The notes beneath the pieces are model-generated. The model worked only from the letters and a program-made list of their open reading frames with translations. It was not told the DNA's origin and searched no databases. Position numbers and translations under genes: made by a program. Positions 60,701 through 62,327 of a stretch of 64,000 nucleotides of DNA are shown in pieces. Source of the stretch: Phorcus lineatus (Eukaryota > Mollusca > Gastropoda > Trochida > Trochidae). The stretch spans positions 23,192,960-23,256,959 of the forward strand of contig OV121084.1 of assembly GCA_921293015.1 (NCBI GenBank), in the 5' to 3' direction. How positions within the stretch are numbered: position 1 is the stretch's first letter; each line of letters opens with the position of its first letter.

Positions 60701-62327
60701 CTCGTTGATAAAAGTAAAAAAATTTATCAACTCGTGTTGATATATTTGATATCAGAAGACACTTTGGTGAAATTCTCTATACAATAGCCTCCTTAAATTA
60801 TCAAATTTACAACAAACGTTCTTCCCTTGAATTACTTCCTAAACCATTGGTATTATATCTAATAAAGTTTAACACAAAAATACTCACTTTTGTGGTTCAG
60901 TTACTTCTTTATTTAGAGAATTCTCACTGTTCATCTCTGTGTTTGATCCGGTTTTTAGCGAGATTAATATGTCTAAAGGATCCAAGTTGAATTGACAGTA
61001 TTTCTGAAAGATTAAAACAAAAATCTAAAGGAAACAATAGGAGACAGATATGTAACAAGCAATTGTCACCATGATGACATGATCCCCCACTGCAACTTAT
61101 CAATGGAGTATTAAAAAATGATTATAAAATAGAGTTATGGGCTCTGTATATCATCAGCTTTGTACTGTTTGATGTTCGACACTATGATACACAGGACGCC
61201 AGACAAATGAAGATTTGAAGGTGGACAAAAGCTTGATTGTCCCTTTAAAAGTGCAGCAACACATTTTTTTAGATAAAGTAATCTCATGAAAACAAAAATA
61301 AACCTTTCATAATTGCAAGACAAAGTTTTTTAATCAAAAGCAGCAGTTTAAAATGAACATACTATCTGTACCATAAGCTATGCAAATCCATTACCCTACC
61401 TTTAATGATGAAAGGTTGTTCACACAAAAATGGCCACAAGTGATCTTGCTTGAATCTTGATTACTTCATCTACGACTACGAATGATCAGATTGAGTATAC
61501 ATCCACCCCTACCATGCCCATATCATTGGACGCATGACAACAACAAAGTTACAAACTTGAGTCTTCATGTCAGAACTCTTTACATTTCAGCCTTACTGTG
61601 GCAATAGTGTTTTGAATAAAAAGATTTTCAAGATTTCAGGGAAATGCCTGTCACATCCATAGTTGAGTGTGTGGCAATAGTGTTTTGAATAAGAAGATTT
61701 TCAAGATTTCAGGGAAATGTCTGTCACACCCATAGTTGAGTGAGTGGGTGGGGGGGGGGGGGGGTCTCAAAGCTACAAATTTGTATACCTGGGTGGAAGG
61801 TACATCCCCACAAATATTAGGTTTGGGGGTTCAGCAGTTCTAAAGAAGTTATAATGCTATATGTCTATGGACGACGGACAACACGGAATGGATTCCATAA
61901 CAACATTTGACCTTTCAGTTCTGGTGCATTAAAAATAAGAAATATTTTTAACTTGAGAAGTAATTTTACTCCACATTGCCTGCAATTACATTACGGGCAA
62001 AGGGCCATGCCATAAGCACATCTGACTGTTCACATCTGATGAGCCAAAAAAGTTGGCAACTATTTTATATCAGGTTTGAATATTAATATCTATTTTCATC
62101 TAAATTGTTAGTTTCTTGCTGGCCACTTTACTAGCCTGTCATGATGACGTGTTATTGTCCTAAATCAGTAAGGAGGAGGTGAAGTTGCAGTGAAAAGAGT
62201 TAATGGTAAATGCTTAATGAATCCCATTTACCTGGAGTACGCGACTAACGTCCCAGACACATATATTGCCATGCTGTGTGGAGGTGGCCAGGAAATCCTC
62301 CTCTGCTGTGCTGCTCACACAATGGAT
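5745..62327 (-). CDS. BIRC6: BIRC6/BRUCE-like giant E2/E3 ubiquitin ligase gene, internal part (26 exons)
   Basis: BIRC6 is a cytosolic/Golgi-associated homodimeric scaffold that binds active caspases, HTRA2 and SMAC and ubiquitinates them with its own UBC domain; it also modifies LC3 in autophagy (family knowledge). Seen here are 26 exons with matching GT/AG borders whose products follow vertebrate BIRC6 collinearly, with landmark strings such as TVPPCWSEIQQEQQQRRH, GARRFVTLDFG, YILPWEW, SMDFTCH, ALDARLELGLETQAEL and GPLDAQCKFLEFLLD. The summed coding length is 8588 nt. Neither gene end is inside: the BIR domain and start codon should lie above 64000, and the ubiquitin-like and UBC domains below 1. 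No BIR Cys/His pattern was seen in 62328-64000. One short exon between 19297 and 17528 is unresolved. Introns reach about 7.6 kb and are full of transposons. Identification is sure; individual splice borders are by-eye calls. Confidence 0.95.
6728..7568. other. introns around exon 25
   Basis: Intron 6728-7128 (401 bp) and intron 7314-7568 (255 bp) are AT-rich with no repeat or motif recognised. Confidence 0.5.
7129..7313 (-). CDS. BIRC6: BIRC6 exon 25 of window: armadillo-like scaffold
   Basis: This exon is 185 nt, acceptor gtgcag, proposed donor AA/gtagta. It encodes VGPSATKAFDDFLRRLQIKS and LRELMLKLVYTLTAERLIQL, matching human VGPTATQAMQEFLTRLQ and LLKLIHILSTERG. The 3' border is less sure: it was set by the 2-nt overhang that exon 26 requires and by avoiding the in-frame stop at 7125-7127. 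Other GT choices (for example 7135 or 7174 as last base) keep phase. Confidence 0.85.
7569..8006 (-). CDS. BIRC6: BIRC6 exon 24 of window: armadillo-like scaffold
   Basis: This exon is 438 nt, 146 codons, phase 0, acceptor is a T-run followed by ag, donor CAG/gtgaga. It encodes MLSQCFNHLFSQLLRHRVNL, DTVLQLWLTLNEDG, SRIPTVPLSSSSLSYLL, VRSWVFIFQTLCLISNQR and DENLIPLLIKFLSG, all collinear with human BIRC6. The intron to exon 23 is only 86 bp. Confidence 0.95.
8093..8248 (-). CDS. BIRC6: BIRC6 exon 23 of window: scaffold linker
   Basis: This exon is 156 nt, 52 codons, phase 0, acceptor atttgcag, donor AAT/gtaaga. It encodes VMLSVQMDTVHNAFISPLPP then a Pro/Ala/Ser stretch with TLSQSLQSPSTDDELSEA, comparable to human MMSTLEADSILQALTNT and SPTLSQSPTGTDDSLLGG. 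Confidence 0.88.
8249..9159. other. intron with dispersed-repeat fragment
   Basis: Around 8440-8660 is a diverged copy of a repeat also seen at 275-430 and (its 5' motif 'ggctcatcag.attgaatt') at 17645-17665. No exon is seen. Confidence 0.45.
9160..9790 (+). repeat. diverged tandem array, four units of about 145-177 bp
   Basis: The motif 'atcaacaggtgtgtccaaaa' recurs, starting near 9191, 9368, 9545 and 9688 (the last two diverged), each followed by 'tttcattcacctaag' and 'ctgtccccattg'. The array ends with 'gacggacagagggacggacg' at about 9923. Confidence 0.75.
9950..10904. repeat. dispersed repeat fragments in intron 22/23
   Basis: 10120-10260 is a copy of the family also at 13898-14560 and 47925-50270 (shared 'agcatctacagcccccaata'). 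10321-10740 is a piece of the 'cacagggtcaccatatgagc' family shared with 44320-45800. No exon is seen. Confidence 0.65.
10905..11070 (-). CDS. BIRC6: BIRC6 exon 22 of window: scaffold helix
   Basis: This exon is 166 nt, acceptor tttgtag, donor AAG/gtctgc. It encodes a basic helix (KKQKLKSLKNKLSDYLNSS) and ALDARLELGLETQAELRLK, nearly identical to human ALDARLEVGLEQQAELMLK. Confidence 0.93.
11263..11509 (-). CDS. BIRC6: BIRC6 exon 21 of window: acidic linker
   Basis: This exon is 247 nt, acceptor gttttag, donor TCAGG/gttagt. It encodes STLDKDSSMMVDLLLDDSDL and GPFHVVYMGPGENQPMELAD, in the place of human LEKDKEIDLELLQDLMEVDI. The phase fits on both sides. Conservation is moderate. Confidence 0.82.
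11754..11875 (+). repeat. 45-bp minisatellite, about 2.7 copies
   Basis: Units start at 11754, 11799 and 11844, each with gggtatttacaaata, then cactgtcagtg and atcatacccca. Lies in intron 20/21. Confidence 0.85.
12051..12290 (+). repeat. about 30-bp imperfect minisatellite
   Basis: Roughly seven units follow the pattern gctgcaagcacc.a.gatgg followed by acacatggaa or aagcaagga. The array keeps open frames on both strands purely through its repetition; no protein is inferred. Confidence 0.75.
12346..12483 (-). CDS. BIRC6: BIRC6 exon 20 of window: linker
   Basis: This exon is 138 nt, acceptor gttttcag, donor ACAG/gtacat. It encodes GEKLYPAMSGIPSSGEDMSA then TETDDSLAQSVSLPTFDDSL, comparable to human GELLAPVAAEAMEEG and DSDDSLQQSSVQLLETIDEP. 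It is Ser/Asp/Thr-rich and probably disordered. Confidence 0.85.
12484..13479. other. intron 19/20, nothing recognised
   Basis: The intron is AT-rich. Scanned on both strands for exon-like or repeat structure; only a small 'gatggatggacagacag' run near 13370 stands out. Confidence 0.5.
13480..13663 (-). CDS. BIRC6: BIRC6 exon 19 of window: armadillo-like scaffold
   Basis: This exon is 184 nt, acceptor ttctgcag, donor GACG/gtcagt. It encodes VLARICNCARPAISLAEAMN, QEQLEKLILLAANHEFNHGN and WGGPWASHAITCLLQDIL, closely matching human VLARIANATRPTIHL and WGGAWAQYSLTCMLQDIL. Confidence 0.95.
13771..13842 (+). repeat. tRNA-derived SINE remnant
   Basis: The order is 'gagctggaagagcgtctgca' (A-box-like), an arm pair ctgga/gaccagg and B-box-like 'gggttcaatttccggc', in tRNA order and spacing. 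The 5' stem is degraded (ggacttaactac), so a functional tRNA is unlikely. Confidence 0.5.
13898..14560 (+). repeat. dispersed repeat family R1, uninterrupted copy
   Basis: Shares with 47925-48141 and 49533-50270 the blocks 'agaaatatgtgcatgtgatg', 'cttattgccacttatacca' and 'agcatctacagcccccaata', then several 'tccatggaaaccag' units. At 14101-14120 the sequence reads ttataattagcatctacag without insertion, which is the paralogous empty site for the hAT-type element at 48142. Confidence 0.8.
14561..16712. other. rest of intron 18/19, nothing recognised
   Basis: About 2.1 kb of AT-rich sequence. No exon, tRNA or clear transposon end is seen. All open frames are short. Confidence 0.45.
16713..16940 (-). 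CDS. BIRC6: BIRC6 exon 18 of window: armadillo-like scaffold
   Basis: This exon is 228 nt, phase 0 both ends, acceptor tttttcag, donor AAG/gtactt. It encodes HLKDIVHIRRED, an acidic loop, then RCLAVVRGLMALLLSMDFTC and HVDLFLVACK, matching human RCISVVQKLVLFLLSMDFTC and HADLLLFVCK. Confidence 0.94.
17285..17527 (-). CDS. BIRC6: BIRC6 exon 17 of window: basic coiled coil
   Basis: This exon is 243 nt, phase 0 both ends, acceptor ttattcag, donor AAG/gtcagt. It encodes SGKLYRRSLQKRILHHKQRL, then a Lys/Glu/Gln-rich helix, matching human LDRLYSRKIRKQLVHHKQQL. The donor at AAG/gtcagt was chosen over a downstream gttggt because ASK+HLKDIV then reads as human TSKHFKDLI. Confidence 0.88.
17528..19297. 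other. intron(s) 16/17 hiding a short BIRC6 exon
   Basis: Phases of exons 16 and 17 are incompatible, and vertebrate BIRC6 has about 20 extra residues here (around NQWSFINNN), so one or more exons with total length 3n+2 are expected on the minus strand. None could be placed by eye. A dispersed-repeat piece lies at 17630-17700. Between 18000 and 18350 the minus strand has several open, Lys-rich stretches of unknown origin. From 18700 to 19180 there is a repeat related to 61480-62060. Confidence 0.6.
19298..19420 (-). CDS. BIRC6: BIRC6 exon 16 of window: short helical exon
   Basis: This exon is 123 nt, acceptor atttcag, donor ACAG/gtatac, entered and left in phase 1. It encodes GCLDLSLVSWILLFLCRNFD and then an acidic/Lys tail ending KKDTG, matching human GVLDIPMISWVVMLVSRLLD and AKKPLNGN. 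Its phase does not fit exon 17, so a further exon must follow. Confidence 0.85.
20089..20455 (-). pseudogene. non-LTR retrotransposon (LINE) reverse-transcriptase 3' fragment
   Basis: The minus strand reads NSIVIQCLYGSLTIVNKSRL then VIHIAGKIAGVSF, and in another frame APDHEFVELPSGRRYLLPHY followed by KTNRGK. This is the conserved C-terminal end of Rex1/Babar- and CR1/L2-like RT proteins (usually ...LPSGRRYR.P..KTNR..NSFIP). There is a frameshift and no active-site region, so this is a 5'-truncated dead copy. A (gaat)n run interrupts its end at 20174-20197. Confidence 0.75.
20770..20972 (+). repeat. tRNA-headed SINE, copy 1
   Basis: The head 'aggacagtggttagtgtgtt' carries the A box, and 'ggttccaattccgcc' is a B-box variant. 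The body 'ctgcagtagaggacagttct' and tail 'gttcactagttccagttgg' are shared with the copies at 30107, 50689 and 46858. Confidence 0.85.
20973..22237. other. intron 15/16 remainder, nothing recognised
   Basis: AT-rich sequence; no exon seen. A short 'gcagagtgagccacatcccc' fragment near 21835 resembles the start of the repeat at 52615 and 56275. Confidence 0.45.
22238..22428 (-). CDS. BIRC6: BIRC6 exon 15 of window: helical scaffold
   Basis: This exon is 191 nt, acceptor tttgtag, donor ACAG/gtaact. It encodes RVFVLLSALGQKALCG, then IMDSLLVMLAKVLSPLHIS and a Ser/Ala/Pro tail, matching human RVFMLLSCIGQRSL and LESLLNLLDNLLSPLQP. Confidence 0.9.
22429..22935. other. intron 14/15, nothing recognised
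   Basis: About 500 bp of very AT-rich sequence without a detectable element. Confidence 0.5.
22936..23726 (-). CDS. BIRC6: BIRC6 exon 14 of window: end of jelly-roll module, start of helical scaffold
   Basis: This exon is 791 nt, acceptor tttgcag, donor GATAG/gtatgt. It encodes TTVGKYGAGTTRSRIPIGAF, YGHCYILPWEWKEY, then helices with LGLFMSLQEDLQCRYSLTRT, CLQLQLQLNLAQRAIVRLQ and WWGNFLSNMLQEFFHSEYAQ. The match to human YYGHTYILPWE, LQEDIQCRYN, QLQLQLNLAHNA and WWGQFLSNVLQELYNSE is clear. Confidence 0.96.
23884..23950 (+). repeat. L2/CORE-SINE-like tail fragment
   Basis: Contains 'ctcctgggcaaggcacttca' followed by 'cattgcactcagtccactca' and 'gctgtaaaaagtatc', the widely seen 3' motif of L2-type LINEs and their SINEs. 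A related piece lies at 62735-62830. Confidence 0.55.
24547..24979. mobile_element. hAT-type non-autonomous element with 8-bp target duplication
   Basis: This is a 433-bp element. Left end taggggtgggtattg, right end (reverse complement) taggggtacgcaata. The 8-bp duplication gaaaccac is exact at 24539-24546 and 24980-24987. The 8-bp duplication and TAGGGGTG-type end are hallmarks of hAT transposons. Internal sequence is rich in 'gatatattgcgatat' motifs and has no transposase. Confidence 0.88.
24988..25758. other. intron 13/14 remainder, AT-rich
   Basis: No exon. Around 25560-25690 are 'cgatatatatcaagatatattg' and 'catcgatactatcgatga' motifs that resemble the inside of the hAT-type element, possibly an older fragment of it. 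Confidence 0.4.
25759..25973 (-). CDS. BIRC6: BIRC6 exon 13 of window: second jelly-roll (discoidin-like) module
   Basis: This exon is 215 nt, acceptor gttgtag, donor AAG/gtaaga. It is very highly conserved: GARRFVTLDFGKPILLTDV, IIPACADLASLSIDVW, GEEVDGQRLVVASDI, NNIMPPPICRYLK. The pattern is that of an F5/8 type C/CBM-like beta-sandwich. The upstream intron (25974-33620) is the largest in the window and holds at least five transposon insertions. Confidence 0.96.
26148..28584. mobile_element. piggyBac-type non-autonomous element with internal repeat array
   Basis: This is a 2437-bp element flanked by TTAA on both sides (26144-26147 and 28585-28588). Ends: left cccttaagatgcgg, right (reverse complement) cccttacgttgctg. 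A CCC-starting end and TTAA duplication are typical of piggyBac elements. There is no transposase frame. Most of the interior (26640-28160) is a diverged tandem array. A second, shorter copy lies at 38352-39243 with the same subterminal blocks ('ttcagcaac.t.agggt' and 'ggtcccgg/ag.atat'). Confidence 0.75.
26640..28160 (+). repeat. diverged tandem array of about 185-bp units inside the piggyBac-type element
   Basis: The marker 'attgtcttcaattccatata' (with variants) recurs near 26658, 26841, 27038, 27221, 27403, 27589, 27779 and 28063. A second marker, 'cagcaagtgccgca', sits about 50 bp after it in the first units. Spacing is 182-197 bp except the last step (284 bp). A single unit-like block (gaagtgccgcaaaacag) is also in the 38352-39243 copy. 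Confidence 0.75.
29046..30059 (+). pseudogene. mariner transposase, degenerate
   Basis: The plus strand reads, with several stops and frameshifts, VVIKFH, VPQYSTVAKWSVEFKPGRSS, DPRSGRPAK, SKQESMQWKH-like text, then PPKTTITGAYYADLLKQLR, LLHDNTPVNKSFIAQA and SDFYAFRNLKSHL, ending YRNGIDSLKDKWA. This is the helix-turn-helix plus DDE catalytic region of a mariner transposase in the usual order; the three Asp positions are still recognisable but lie in different frames. A left-end-like sequence is near 28876. The right end is overwritten by the SINE at 30107. Confidence 0.88.
30107..30330 (+). repeat. tRNA-headed SINE, copy 2 (best preserved head)
   Basis: The A box tggtgcagtgg is at 30114-30124 and the B box ggtttgaatcc at 30158-30168. 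Body and tail match copies 1, 3 and 4. It lies about 50 bp past the end of the dead mariner, suggesting insertion into the mariner's terminal region. Confidence 0.88.
30331..31342. other. intron 12/13 segment, AT-rich
   Basis: No exon or clear element is seen. Near 30430 and 30600 a short phrase recurs (aatgctccggaaaagaaat / aatgctccagaaaagaaat), also present at 28730-28745 and 35630, suggesting an old repeat. Confidence 0.4.
31343..32090. mobile_element. foldback-type element F1, copy 1, with nested insertion
   Basis: The ends are inverted repeats of about 50 bp (caatctagtcaaactagatg at the left; reverse complement of the right reads cccaatctagttaaaacgag). The left end contains a perfect hairpin: 13-bp stem ctagatgtattga, loop tacg (31356-31385). 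Blocks such as 'gaattactg', 'tcagctgacctttgac' and 'gcgattcgaagagctggg' are shared with copy 2 at 43691-44245. No coding capacity is seen. Confidence 0.78.
31498..31764. mobile_element. 267-bp short element nested in F1 copy 1
   Basis: It has perfect 15-bp terminal inverted repeats aagagccactccgtg at 31498-31512 and 31750-31764. F1 copy 2 lacks this block at the matching place (near 43855), so it inserted after the family spread. Class is uncertain. Confidence 0.78.
32091..33620. other. intron 12/13 segment next to exon 12
   Basis: AT-rich sequence. Around 32960-33120 is a dispersed repeat with 'gaagaagatgaaaataggtt', also seen near 10650, 44690, 45450 and 58835. No exon is seen. Confidence 0.45.
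33621..33873 (-). CDS. BIRC6: BIRC6 exon 12 of window: Ala/Gln/Pro-rich linker into second jelly-roll module
   Basis: This exon is 253 nt, acceptor cttttcag, donor TCAG/gtatga. The product is mostly disordered (Ala, Pro, Gln, Ser), then QQPPPQVLVIERMHSG, matching human LQPPPHQSIIIERMHSG. The plus-strand frame over it at 33786-34001 is a shadow. Confidence 0.9.
34522..36539. mobile_element. AT-rich candidate element bounded and peppered by CCGTTAC motifs
   Basis: The outer motifs form an inverted pair: tgtgccctgaccgttac (34522-34538) and, on the other strand, atgtcctgaccgttac at about 36524-36539. Inside, GTCC-(A/T)-A-CCGTTAC-like motifs recur in both orientations near 34876, 34901, 35113, 35286-35317, 35967, 36143, 36164 and 36185. 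The sequence between is very AT-rich without coding frames. It could be a non-autonomous DNA transposon carrying many transposase-binding-like sites; no target duplication is identified. Confidence 0.45.
36926..37625 (-). CDS. BIRC6: BIRC6 exon 11 of window: helical end and low-complexity linker
   Basis: This exon is 700 nt, acceptor gcctcag, donor AAG/gtaaga. It opens RYGLYGHPLEPDLFDLEN (human RYGLYSSPFDPVLFDLE), has EPLHFSCHSTSDGTRVERMD, a short helix with MADSLKKLAQMYAKQLHPS, and ends in the conserved Pro/Thr motif FPPTPKTTPNLMTPSVTPPN. The long Ala/Gln coil of the vertebrate protein is much shorter here, so the linker has diverged. The T-P repeats look like proline-directed kinase sites (inference). 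Confidence 0.93.
37668..37737. ncRNA. near-perfect 27-bp hairpin in intron 10/11 (miRNA-like or tiny foldback)
   Basis: Arms 37668-37694 and 37711-37737 pair over 27 positions with one mismatch, loop 16 nt. Size and shape are those of a pre-miRNA hairpin, but near-perfect pairing also fits a very short foldback transposon. No sequence match to a known miRNA is claimed. Confidence 0.35.
37874..38128 (-). CDS. BIRC6: BIRC6 exon 10 of window: helical repeat
   Basis: This exon is 255 nt, acceptor ggtatag, donor GCCAG/gtaggt. It encodes LAPTFSYLLLQAMISCLPLL, AGAMKWFFTVLNHVKCMDIN and CTDLLSAIAKQYRERAVPLH, collinear with human FGPVLLKALLDNMSFLPAA, GGSVYWYFVLLNYVKDED and CASLLTAVSRQLQDRLTPM. Confidence 0.93.
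38352..39243. mobile_element. piggyBac-type non-autonomous element, copy 2
   Basis: Its left end follows TTAA (38348-38351) and reads ccccttaaggttccggtccc; the right end reads ttcagcaacatgaggg with a decayed flank (taag). Same ends as 26148-28584 but only 892 bp, with one unit of the internal repeat. It ends about 40 bp from the exon 9 splice donor. Confidence 0.7.
39285..39410 (-). CDS. BIRC6: BIRC6 exon 9 of window: helical repeat
   Basis: This exon is 126 nt, acceptor gtttcag, donor gtaagt. It encodes CLAVIVQNYLRDIIKACL and TAHKCSRFLALLLE, matching human FLSDIVRVCF and IAHKCARFLALCIS. A piggyBac-type insertion ends about 40 bp beyond its donor, and the upstream intron of about 6.6 kb is the second largest in the window. 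Confidence 0.92.
39411..43690. other. first part of intron 8/9, AT-rich, one small ORF
   Basis: No BIRC6 exon is seen. A minus-strand 77-codon ATG-started frame lies at 39934-40167 (see next entry). 41610-41640 has a 'gatcagatacactttattaa' LINE-tail-like phrase. 43240-43480 is a dispersed repeat shared with 56700-57430. Confidence 0.45.
39934..40167 (-). CDS. small unassigned open frame in intron (77 codons)
   Basis: ATG at 40165-40167. The product begins MAEKRILLNCCVYRFRIG and contains KMIDPIKGFKLVNELFEQS; it is basic, without a signal peptide or membrane segment. The region upstream of the ATG (40170-40260) is less AT-rich than its surroundings and could be a 5' leader. It is not recognised as any family. 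It could be a nested gene exon, a transposon fragment or chance. Confidence 0.15.
   Translation of the reverse strand: MAEKRILLNCCVYRFRIGRSKMIDPIKGFKLVNELFEQSYTTCQQGRLSSKTALILDSRLQWAFSQWRYAFSTTKSS
43691..44245. mobile_element. foldback-type element F1, copy 2
   Basis: This 555-bp copy has the same ends and internal blocks as 31343-32090 (aactagatgtaatgattcgt at the left, agctagttttaactagattg at the right). The stem of the terminal hairpin is slightly decayed. It lacks the nested 267-bp insertion, so it serves as empty-site reference. Confidence 0.78.
44320..45336 (+). repeat. dispersed repeat family R2 (cacagggtcaccatatgagc), long copy
   Basis: Begins with 'ataaatggtcacagggtcac' and continues with repeated phrases 'aattagaatccctattagg' and 'aaggagtctgtaaacaa'. 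Shares blocks with 125-300, 10321-10740 and 57550-57605. It leads directly into the tandem array at 45337. Confidence 0.65.
45337..45800 (+). repeat. 145-bp tandem repeat, 3.2 copies
   Basis: Units begin at 45337, 45482, 45627 and 45773 (gacccctgtgaccccatttg). They are nearly identical, so the array is recent. The open frames across it on the plus strand are caused by the repetition (145 is not a multiple of 3). Confidence 0.93.
45972..46384 (-). CDS. BIRC6: BIRC6 exon 8 of window: start of helical-repeat region
   Basis: This exon is 413 nt, acceptor atttcag, donor AAAAG/gtttgc. It encodes a Lys/Ser-rich linker, then VKGCDWLQEISLTVRKMKRT and EHAQNIALDVLTWVAAIQMN, equivalent to human RGCDLLQEVSVTIRRFKKT and EHAQSLVLDTLCWLAGVHSN. 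It starts the armadillo-like helices. Confidence 0.93.
46385..47415. other. intron 7/8
   Basis: Holds the truncated SINE copy 4 (46858-47026) and otherwise AT-rich sequence with nothing recognised. Confidence 0.5.
46858..47026 (-). repeat. tRNA-headed SINE, copy 4 (head missing)
   Basis: On the minus strand the body and tail match copies 1-3 (caacaccattgtggtta, tgaaacctgcgag, aaaccatgggtg, agacaaagttgccgagccca). The tRNA-like head is absent. Confidence 0.8.
47416..47884 (-). CDS. BIRC6: BIRC6 exon 7 of window: first jelly-roll module, C part
   Basis: This exon is 469 nt, acceptor tgtttcag, donor AAG/gtattg, ending in phase 0. The product contains NTWDEHLMEIVLPRPCCVGH, NIEVTLLKQN, EILCGPVPISTCMDLSG and LVSLTSPQLL, all collinear with human WDEHVFELVLPKACMVGHVD, VTLLKN and ILCGPVWLASGLDLSGHAGM. 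Intron 6/7 (about 3.5 kb) carries the hAT-type element and a SINE. Confidence 0.94.
47925..48141 (+). repeat. repeat family R1, left half of interrupted copy
   Basis: Matches 13898-14113; continues at 49533 after the hAT-type insertion. Confidence 0.8.
48142..49532. mobile_element. hAT-type non-autonomous element inserted in repeat R1
   Basis: This is a 1391-bp element. The ends taggggtgaaacgg (left) and tatggatgaaacgg (reverse complement of right) match at 12 of 14 positions. The target duplication taattagc is exact at 48134-48141 and 49533-49540, 8 bp as for hAT. Copies of R1 at 14101 and 10150 show the same site unoccupied. Extended end similarity includes 'ttcggttcggtcca' against 'ttcggtgcaccgaacca'. 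The interior is AT-rich with no transposase. Confidence 0.9.
49533..50270 (+). repeat. repeat family R1, right half, with internal subrepeats
   Basis: Continues R1 from 'agcatctacagcccccaata'. Contains about four diverged units of roughly 170 bp, each with 'gcactaagttcaaattgttt', 'ccatggaaaccag', 'aaccaaaatagcaaaaggca' and 'ttttgagatatg'. Confidence 0.75.
50689..50921 (-). repeat. tRNA-headed SINE, copy 3 (full length)
   Basis: On the minus strand it starts gggggcgggatggcgcagtg (A box), has ttcgaatcccg (B box), then the shared body and the tail ending near aatgcatagccacattggtg. It is the most complete of the four copies. Confidence 0.88.
51368..51551 (-). CDS. BIRC6: BIRC6 exon 6 of window: first jelly-roll (carbohydrate-binding-like) module, N part
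   Basis: This exon is 184 nt, acceptor gtgcag, donor GATAC/gtatgt. It is one of the best conserved exons: TVPPCWSEIQQEQQQRRH, followed by HTRTWKLAPD, is nearly identical to vertebrate BIRC6. The Gln/Arg/His-rich loop is retained. Structural work on human BIRC6 places this segment in a beta-sandwich domain following the propeller (family knowledge). Confidence 0.95.
51552..52078. other. intron 5/6, nothing recognised
   Basis: About 530 bp of AT-rich sequence. Confidence 0.5.
52079..52381 (-). CDS. BIRC6: BIRC6 exon 5 of window: last propeller strand and linker
   Basis: This exon is 303 nt, acceptor tgctgcag, donor AAAAG/gtagaa, entered with 2 nt to complete a codon. The product opens GIERLCVCTDRGKLQFYQIS, matching human GTDRLCACTKGGELHFLQIG. 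An acidic linker with a KKAKFEDVVDHPIGRRSS stretch (possible basic/nuclear-type motif) follows, then EGFLFECFAKHYTFELI. Confidence 0.9.
52860..53440 (+). repeat. 151-152-bp tandem repeat, four copies, with hairpin tail
   Basis: The marker gatgcccgttgcacata starts at 52891, 53043, 53194 and 53346. Units contain tttccatggaaacgggtaaa and tttggagttgtggtccggaa. After the last unit follows a gacggacggacggacagacg-type run (53423 onward) and a hairpin tatcccccgcc...ggcgggggata at 53491-53519. A related tail (agctatatcccccgcc) precedes the array at 52630. Confidence 0.9.
53804..54019 (+). CDS. small open frame with secretion-signal-like N-terminus
   Basis: The frame is 71 codons from ATG 53804. A second ATG at 53834 gives MKIAFFAALFIFSYVASMQQ, which looks like a signal peptide, followed by a short Asn/Gly-rich peptide (QNLNLLSGHGSNGLGKNG). 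A tatataa box at 53782-53788 lies close upstream. It runs opposite to BIRC6 in intron 4/5. No family is recognised, and chance in AT-rich DNA is quite possible. Confidence 0.18.
   Translation: MVLQYVTEDYMKIAFFAALFIFSYVASMQQNEENLFAYTNDMYAQNLNLLSGHGSNGLGKNGVLTLSVHLF
54391..55671 (-). CDS. BIRC6: BIRC6 exon 4 of window: long beta-propeller exon
   Basis: This is the largest exon here, 1281 nt (about 427 residues). Acceptor is cttccag, donor ACAG/gtattg. The N-terminal part has DVFVTALCILKKLK, followed by a long Ser/Asp/Asn-rich variable region. The C-terminal part is conserved propeller: GSVIQCVNLP, EITSITPSIDKQFVVVVV, LLVYRLY, EEEPCVFHLIEDVHNAVTSL, VAVTLSCGNVWLINLADMLI and CISVAYCTG. The first ATG in this frame (55654) is internal, not a start, because the frame is open to the acceptor and the upstream exon phase fits. 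The large plus-strand open frame at 54333-54884 is its antisense shadow. Confidence 0.92.
55672..56008. other. intron 3/4, nothing recognised
   Basis: 337 bp of AT-rich sequence. Confidence 0.5.
56009..56112 (-). CDS. BIRC6: BIRC6 exon 3 of window: acidic linker
   Basis: This exon is 104 nt, acceptor gtttcag, donor gtgtgt, leaving 1 nt over. It encodes a short acidic stretch with CCGASSEDEIQEIPLHEEI, comparable in character and position to the acidic serine-rich insert in human BIRC6 (the DSSSCSDIPKLEGDSDD region). It is accepted mainly because its phase joins exons 2 and 4 exactly; sequence conservation is weak. Confidence 0.65.
56113..58886. other. intron 2/3, left part, dispersed repeats
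   Basis: 56560-57430 is a repeat related to 43020-43480 (shared phrase 'tttcaattgaaataattgattagtta' in two pieces). 57530-57610 is an R2 fragment ('ggtcaccatatgagttgcca'). The rest is AT-rich. No exon is seen. Confidence 0.5.
58987..59018 (+). repeat. (ggaggt)n microsatellite
   Basis: About five hexamer copies, inside the G-rich left part of the second DIRS-family element. Confidence 0.9.
59303..59530 (-). pseudogene. possible gag remnant of the second DIRS-family element
   Basis: An open frame of 75 codons without ATG start: WQGREKFIRVKNVPFIQILD, then NADTKLRDDVFEAKCVMHED and ITPRWSLDEKI, then stop. Composition is protein-like (balanced charge, aromatic residues). It lies on the same strand and at the same relative place (inside the right end) as gag in the first element. 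No direct homology is recognised. Confidence 0.3.
60481..60571. promoter_or_regulatory. cluster of TGACATCA/TGACGTCA-like motifs
   Basis: Five CRE/ATF-like half-palindromes in 90 bp: tgacatcac near 60483, 60513 and 60563, tgatgtcat near 60530, gacgtcac near 60548. It may be a transposon subterminal repeat rather than an enhancer. Confidence 0.3.
60654..60782. repeat. long imperfect hairpin (foldback)
   Basis: Arms of about 58 bp: 60654-60712 and, reversed, 60723-60782, sharing 'gatatcaaatatatcaa' and 'gttgataaa', with a 10-nt A-rich loop. It lies in intron 2/3, about 100 bp from the exon 2 donor. Confidence 0.75.
60888..61003 (-). CDS. BIRC6: BIRC6 exon 2 of window: beta-propeller/linker
   Basis: This exon is 116 nt, entered in phase 0 and left with 2 nt over. 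Acceptor is ctttcag, donor gtgagt. It encodes KYCQFNLDPLDILISLKTGS followed by an acidic, Asn/Glu-rich tail. Its position, just after the WDVS blade, and its phase fit the human KVHLKFEINAYDPAIVQQLIL segment, although identity is low. Confidence 0.75.
61004..62231. repeat. intron 1/2 with dispersed repeat and 73-bp duplication
   Basis: 61440-62060 belongs to the repeat family also at 18700-19180 (ends gggccatgccataagcacat ... tgatgagccaaaa). Within it a 73-bp unit is duplicated (gcaatagtgttttgaata at 61601 and 61674). A poly-G run occurs at about 61748-61764. Confidence 0.65.
62232..62327 (-). CDS. BIRC6: BIRC6 exon 1 of window: beta-propeller blade
   Basis: This exon is 96 nt, 32 codons, phase 0 at both ends. 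Acceptor is ttgcag, donor CAG/gtaaat. The product includes FLATSTQHGNICVWDVS, a WD-type blade strand matching the segment that directly follows the BIR domain in vertebrate BIRC6 (human has ICIWDVSK). The BIR exon(s) must therefore lie just upstream, outside the window. Confidence 0.88.
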